Under the pieces are notes generated by a model. It searched no databases. It worked only from the letters and a program-made list of their open reading frames with translations, and had not been told where the DNA came from. Shown in pieces: positions 59,016 to 64,000 of a stretch of 64,000 nt of DNA (within the stretch, counting starts at the first letter, position 1; each line of letters opens with the position of its first letter). The DNA lies in contig NC_052351.1 of the NCBI RefSeq assembly GCF_009727055.1, positions 7,369,037-7,433,036 on the forward strand, in the 5' to 3' direction. Origin of the DNA: Benincasa hispida. Lineage: Eukaryota; Streptophyta; Magnoliopsida; Cucurbitales; Cucurbitaceae. A program made the position numbers and the translations under genes.

Positions 59016-59293
59016 ACTGCAATCTACGAACTTCGAACAAAAAAGAAACCCTAAGCAAACTTCGGACAATATACATGATCTAATATTTAATAATTAAATA
59101 ATAAATTTATTATTTTTTTAAAATTGGGTCGAGTTGGGTCTCGGGTGCCCGATCAAACCCTAAGATCGGCGGTAACCTTTCAAACCGACCCCCGCCCGAT
59201 TTGATTGAATTTTCGACCGGTCGACCTTATTTTGGCCGGTTTAGGTCGGTCGTGTCGATTTATCGGTCTATCATACTCGCCCTTAGAAGATAT

Positions 59294-59660
59294 ACCTGAA
59301 ATGCTATGAATATGAATCAAAGGAATGAAGAACATAAAGACAAAACACAAATACACAGTATTTTTATATCCCAGATTAGATATAAACTTCTTTTGATACA
59401 AATTTTGAACTATACAATATTCAAGAATTTTATGTTAGGTGATATATTTGTTAGATTTGTTTTTAAGGGATTCTCAACTCCCCGGCATCCTCAAGGGATT
59501 TGGTATTTTAGTTAGGTATTTTGTTAGAGGTATTTTTGATATTTGATAAATTCTATTAAAAATTATAAAAAAAAATCGTTTTGGCATTTAAAAAAAAAAG
59601 TTTGATGACCATTTTTTAAAAAGTGAATATGAAATGGTCCAACTTTCTCTTTTGTATTTT
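59294..59660. other. AT-rich spacer
   Basis: Host DNA between the hAT element and the GTPase gene promoter; nothing recognised. Confidence 0.5.
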
Positions 59661-59664
59661 GGAT

Positions 59665-59790
59665 GAAGGCCTACCTAGGCCCTCAGCTGAACTTGATGCT
59701 TCTGAGTTCTGAAACGTTTCATTGGGCCTATTTTTCCTGGGCCGATGACATAAATGGGCCTCGCTTTTCATCACGTGGTGGGCTTTAAAT
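59665..59790 (+). promoter_or_regulatory. TGGGCY (site II) cluster and G-box
   Basis: TGGGCC lies at 59723-59728, 59738-59743 and 59755-59760, and TGGGCT at 59779-59784. CACGTG is at 59772-59777. Site II elements are bound by TCP factors and are common in promoters of broadly expressed plant genes. The cluster sits 460-520 bp before the start codon and no clear TATA box is seen. Regulation is inferred. Confidence 0.55.
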
Positions 59791-60242
59791 GAGGAAAATA
59801 TTTCAAATCCGAAAATTCAGTTCGAAAAAAGGGAAATAAAGAGCAAAGTTGCAAATAAAAAAAAGACGATGTGAGAAGCATTTATGGCCAGCTGCCAGCC
59901 TAGCCTTATAACCACGCTGTCTCCCCGGCTAGAAGGACGGTTAAAAGGAAATGACTGGAAAGCCCCTGCCATTCCCCCAAAGTTTCTGGGCTGGGTGGTA
60001 ATTTCCTTCTGCAACAAGAAAGTCTCGGAAAAACCTCAGGGGCTGCTTTTCCCTCCCCGATTTCAAACGCTTCCGATTCTACTCTCACTCACTGACACAA
60101 AACAAAGCGCACAAACAAGGCTAATTCTCATTCCTTTGTAGAGAAAAGTGGGCATTTTTTGTTCTTTGAAGATTGTGTAGTAGGGTTAAGGGCGCGAAAT
60201 TTGATCTCAAGAGGCGGAAAGGAAGAAGGGTTGTAGAAGAAG

Positions 60243-62837
60243 ATGATCAACTATTTCAGAGGGAAGGGAAATTCCGTTGATGTTTCCTCTCCGCAGTCTG
60301 CTTCCCCCTCTCTTGCGCCTTCGTCGTCTTCCTTGTCGTCGACGGGGACTGGTCCCGCAAGGCCAATTCGTCTTGTTTACTGCGATGAGAAAGGAAAGTT
60401 TCGGATGGATCCTGAAGCTGTCGCTACCCTACAACTTGTAAAAGAGCCTATTGGTGTCGTCTCCGTTTGTGGCCGTGCTCGTCAGGGCAAGAGCTTCATT
60501 TTAAATCAAGTTAGTCTCTTCTGCTCTTTATTTTCTGTAGGATATGCTCTCAAAATTAGCTTTTGTCATCTGGTGGGTTCATTCAAAATCTAGGGTTTTG
60601 GAGTTTTAGTTAGGTCAAAATTTTGGGAGGAGTTGCACTTGTTTAGTTTGTTGCTATGGTTGCCTTCCGTAAATAGATAGCTCTGAAGAGAGAAGAGACG
60701 TTTCTGAGCTGGAATTCAAGTATATCACCGTGTAGGTGGGTGGAAGTGGTACATAGGTACATCGAAGGGGTGTAGATCATGGAAGGAGTTTATTTTTCTT
60801 TCTGAACTGCCGTAGTCGAGTGAGTGATGTGGGCCTTTGTCTTGTGCATTTGTTCATGAGTATGCTAGATAAACGAAGACTCTAATTCTAAGCTGCTAAG
60901 CTGCGATATTGTGAGTGTGCCATTTGTTTAACGGGCTTGGACAATCTAGGATTGTTAAACTCGTGTGTAGACTGAAAGGAAATTGAGTTTTTGAAAGCTT
61001 GAGTTATGCCCCACCCCCCCCCACCCCCCCCCCCCCCCCCCCCCCCATCTCCTGCTCTCTCTCTCTTGTAGTTTGTTATTTGTAATCATAAGTATGTAGT
61101 ATGTAGCAAGAACTTATATAGTTTGGTGTATTGGCAAAGTCATAGCATAGAATCAGCAAAACTAGTATCAAACTGTGGGCTTTGCAATTCATCAAGTTAT
61201 TCAAACTCAGTTTTGGAATTAAATGCCCCTTAAAATTCCTATCTCTTGTTTGGGATAATTTTTGTGGGTTTCTGTAGACACATAAATTTGATTTTTTCTG
61301 GTTATTCTATTCACTGGAGTTGGTTTTGTTTCTCACAACTCACGGGCTTGTGCTCTAAATATAACCTTTTTTGGATAAGAAACTATTACTTAGTTTGCAT
61401 GAAGAGGAATATATCCGTAAGGATTCAAGTGCCTGTGTGTGTGTGTGTGTGTTTTCTTTTTATGGCTGGGTTTGATTTTATGCAAAACAAATAACTTGCA
61501 TACAACTTTGATTGTTACCTAGAGCATTCATGATATTTTGTGGAGCACTTTGCTTCTCTATGTTTGTAATGTGATTTTGTGGACTTACAATCAACTCTTT
61601 TCTTTTGAAGCTTCTTGGGAGGAGTAGTGGGTTTCAAGTAGCATCTACCCATCGGCCTTGTACTAAAGGGCTATGGCTCTGGAGTACACCCTTGAAAAGA
61701 ACTGCCCTTGATGGAACTGAGTACAATCTCTTACTATTAGATAGTGAAGGAATTGATGCTTATGATCAAACGGTATGACTTCAGTCCACTATTGACCTTT
61801 TTTCTGTATTGAGCTTTAAATTGCTTCGTATCAATTAATAGTAATAACATACTTCCTTCACCATATGTTTGCCTCATTTGAAGGTGTAATATTACAAATT
61901 TATTTTGTTATTTAATTTGTTCCATCTTTTTTTCTTATTTCTTCCTCAATTTTTTTACAGGGAACATACAGCACCCAGATTTTTTCTCTAGCTGTTCTCT
62001 TATCTAGCATGTTTGTCTATAATCAGGTTGGGGCAACTAATATTGATCTTTATCTTTTCGAAACCTGCTTTTTTCTGAATATATTGAATTGCACATTTCC
62101 TCTATTTTATCTCTCTTCAATTGGAACATGATACTTATGTAATTTTATTAATGCTTCTCTCTTTGTCGCTGTATAATTTTTCATTTTGACAATTTCATTT
62201 TTCTTTATGGAACTCATTCTTTTTGTATCTGTTCAGATGGGTGGAATAGATGAAGCTGCACTTGACCGTTTATCTCTTGTCACTCAAATGACTAAACATA
62301 TTCGTGTTAGGGCTGCTGGGGGCAGAACTACATCTGCTGAACTTGGTCAATTCTCTCCAATCTTTGTTTGGCTTCTAAGGGTACAATGCACTTCTCTACC
62401 ATTAATATTCATAAATGTGTTTCAAAATGCGGTCAGACATTTGGTCATGTTGTAATTTATCTCTGCACTGTGCATATTTTTTTTTCCTGATGGCACGAGT
62501 TCTAACTGTATGACCCTTGTCTTCCTTATTACGTTGGACCCTCGGTTTGGTGCTTATTTTATAATTCTTTCATCTTGCCTAATGAAAGCTCGGTTTTTAA
62601 TTTTAAACAAGAGAGAATTACTTTACCCTTACCTCCTTATTGTGTTTGAGTCTCTACTTGGTCTAATTTTGTTTATTTATGGTTATAATATGTGTCCGTC
62701 TCTAAAATGAGAATTACTTGCAGGACTTCTATTTGGATCTAGTTGAGGATAATAGGAGAATAACACCTCGGGACTATCTAGAGCTTGCTTTGAGGCCGGT
62801 TCAAGGTAGTGGAAGAGACATAGCTGCTAAGAATGAG
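60243..62837 (+). CDS. Guanylate-binding family GTPase, 5' exons 1-5 (partial)
   Basis: Five exons with GT/AG borders: 60243-60509, 61611-61772, 61961-62026, 62237-62380 and 62724-62837, giving 251 codons. All four introns and the donor after exon 5 are phase 0. The protein starts MINYFRGKGN, followed by a Ser/Pro-rich segment (residues 16-38) and then the dynamin-like GBP G domain. The P-loop is GRARQGKS (77-84), the switch region STHRPCTKGLWLWS (101-114), and the DxxG motif DSEG (133-136). The R-D guanine-binding motif of GBPs is at residues 213-214, split by intron 4. It resembles the long plant GBP-like proteins with a C-terminal coiled coil, involved in membrane or nuclear-condensate defence functions in some species (family knowledge). 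The next exon (expected IRDSIRALF-type) is not in the window, so the gene continues to the right. Confidence 0.93.
61007..61046. repeat. Poly(C) tract in intron 1
   Basis: About 37 C in 40 bases, interrupted by two A, in the first intron of the GTPase gene. The opposite strand is a long G-run capable of G-quadruplex formation. Confidence 0.9.
61433..61452. repeat. (GT)n microsatellite
   Basis: About nine GT units in intron 1 of the GTPase gene. Confidence 0.9.
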
Positions 62838-62974
62838 GTATTAGATGGACATCTATCACTTTGGTGGTTTGACGAATTTGTTTTCTCCATGATTTCAGCT
62901 CACACACAATCTAGGTCTAGAAAAGAGAGAAAAAGGTACTCGTTGCACAAATTCTCTTGGAAGTTGCTTATTAA

Positions 62975-63148
62975 GGGGGTGTTTGGGGCAAGAAGTGGAG
63001 TTGTTTGCTCTAGAGAATTGTTTAGTCGTGGGGTCTATAGTGTAAGGAGTTAATAAGTCGAGTGACCCACATTGGTTTTAAAGAACTCCTTGGCCCAAAC
63101 AAAGAGTAGCTCCACTCCTTCCACCCAACTCCTCCCCCAAACACTTCC
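62975..63148. mobile_element. 174-bp Harbinger/Tourist-like MITE in an intron
   Basis: The ends GGGGGTGTTTGGGG and CCCCCAAACACTTCC are an imperfect inverted repeat, and TAA flanks both sides (62972-62974 and 63149-63151), as expected for PIF/Harbinger. It lies in the intron after exon 5 of the GTPase gene. Confidence 0.82.
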
Positions 63149-63151
63149 TAA

Positions 63152-64000
63152 GTTCATAATTGTTTTTAACTCGGAAATTCCTTTCTGGAAATTCAAAACT
63201 CTTTCTATTCCTTTAATTTAAAATATTATAGTTTTTATGCTTATAACTGCTGATGGGATAGGAGAAATTTATGTTAAACAGAGGATACTTTTCTTCAGTT
63301 CTAGATGGACATCATCTGTACTAGGATTTAGGCAACACACTTCTTTCTTGCCTCCTAGATGTTTTACTTGAGAGTTTAGTAGTTATTCTTCTTTAATTAT
63401 CGTGTAGATTTCAGAGCTTTTTTTCTGTACTGTTCTCTTTATTGATATGGGTTGTGAAGACGGTCTTTCCTTTCCTTGTTAATTTATTTTTATTGGGCTC
63501 AAGATGGTGTAAATGGTCATTTGGGCTTGCAATTGAGTTTTCTTTTGAGGAGGGAAGTGACTATAGATATGATGGAAGGATGAACATAGGGGTATGTTTT
63601 TTGGGTACCTTGTATTGGAAGAGTTAGGGAGTTGCTACATCTCTTTTGGTTGTGTTCTTGATGATATTAGTTAATAATATCTTCACCTAAGGCTTCTTAT
63701 ACTCTTTCTCAATATTTCAGTTTTATTCTCCTGGTGATATTTGTATTACTTGGGGTGCTTTTATTCACCTTTCTTCGGTTTATTTGTTTTTATTTTTACA
63801 TTTTTCCTTCTGTTTTTCCCACTCCTTTCAGAGTTTATTTCTTGAGCTTATGATCATTTTCACTAATCAATGAATTTTTTGTTTGTCTCTTGTCTGAAAA
63901 ATAATATCATTCAAGGACCTCGGGAAAAGGAGAGAATTCCCAATTGTTGAATTTGCAAGATTGGTTTTTCTTCCAATGCCTTCTGATATTTACACTGGAT
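63152..64000 (+). other. Intron 5 of the GTPase gene, to the window edge
   Basis: T-rich intronic sequence with many pyrimidine tracts. No sequence coding for the expected next G-domain segment was found; the intron therefore exceeds 1.1 kb. Confidence 0.6.

Larger units (their letters stand above)
56170..59285 (-). mobile_element. hAT transposon, complete ends, dead transposase
   Basis: The left end is TAGAGGTGATCATCGGCC. The right end, read inward on the minus strand, is TAAGGGCGAGTATGATAGACC. This is an imperfect hAT-type inverted repeat. GAAGATAT lies on both sides (56162-56169 and 59286-59293), a perfect 8-bp target duplication diagnostic of hAT. Subterminal CCGGTCGG-type motifs are enriched at 56180-56290 and 59150-59270. 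It is 3,116 bp and carries a broken transposase on the minus strand. Confidence 0.93.

Noticed and set aside
58664..59097. Several overlapping frames in the hAT element
   Set aside because: Created by GAA/AAG runs and a 60-bp duplication; no domain.
59884..60141. 85-codon frame just upstream of the GTPase start, possibly a uORF
   Set aside because: The transcription start is unknown and the residues show no domain or repeat; it probably reflects the less AT-rich 5' region.
63900..64000. Open-looking stretch at the right edge as GTPase exon 6
   Set aside because: No frame gives the segment expected after AKNE in this family, and there is no convincing acceptor in phase 0.

Overview
This looks like nuclear DNA from a flowering plant, most likely a eudicot. 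The sequence is AT-rich. Two genes have clear plant homologues: a CC-type glutaredoxin and an intron-containing guanylate-binding GTPase. Nearly everything else is plant-type transposable elements: Ty1/copia, Ty3/gypsy of the Athila type, LINE, CACTA, hAT and Harbinger-like MITEs. A cucurbit is my guess from general sequence style; nothing in the window proves it. I found no CRISPR array, operon, rRNA or convincing tRNA.

Layout. 1-3977: left-truncated minus-strand LTR retroelement with its 5' LTR and a 69-bp minisatellite. 3978-7945: dead minus-strand copia. 8076-25672: a nested block. A 5'-truncated LINE with a perfect 14-bp target-site duplication was split by a CACTA element, which was split by an LTR with TSD CCATA, which holds a copia LTR, which is cut by an Athila-like element with a 2.5-kb LTR. 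26466-31700: LTR fragments, a GC-rich island and a sequencing-adapter junction. 32202-32221: assembly gap. 32222-39060: AT-rich DNA with two LINE 3' ends, a foldback repeat and a Harbinger-like element carrying a second MITE. 40107-40511: the glutaredoxin gene. 41417-48322: a dead plus-strand copia with a full 5' LTR and a cut 3' LTR. 50994-52525: a solo copia LTR with 5-bp TSD. 56170-59285: a complete but coding-defective hAT element with 8-bp TSD. 60243 to the right edge: the first five exons of a guanylate-binding protein gene.

Only two host genes are supported, and they are not functionally linked. The glutaredoxin is probably a partner of TGA-type bZIP factors; its promoter carries several TGACG motifs. 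The GTPase has a TGGGCY-rich promoter without an evident TATA box, and all its visible introns are phase 0. Transposon ORFs are broken by stops, frameshifts and deletions throughout.

Assembly quality is an issue. A head-to-head pair of Tn5 mosaic ends lies at 30312-30350. Two single-N joins (18987, 20136) sit between direct duplications. A 20-N gap lies at 32202-32221. I did not find a new gene system. The best material is the readable insertion history and the assembly artefacts.
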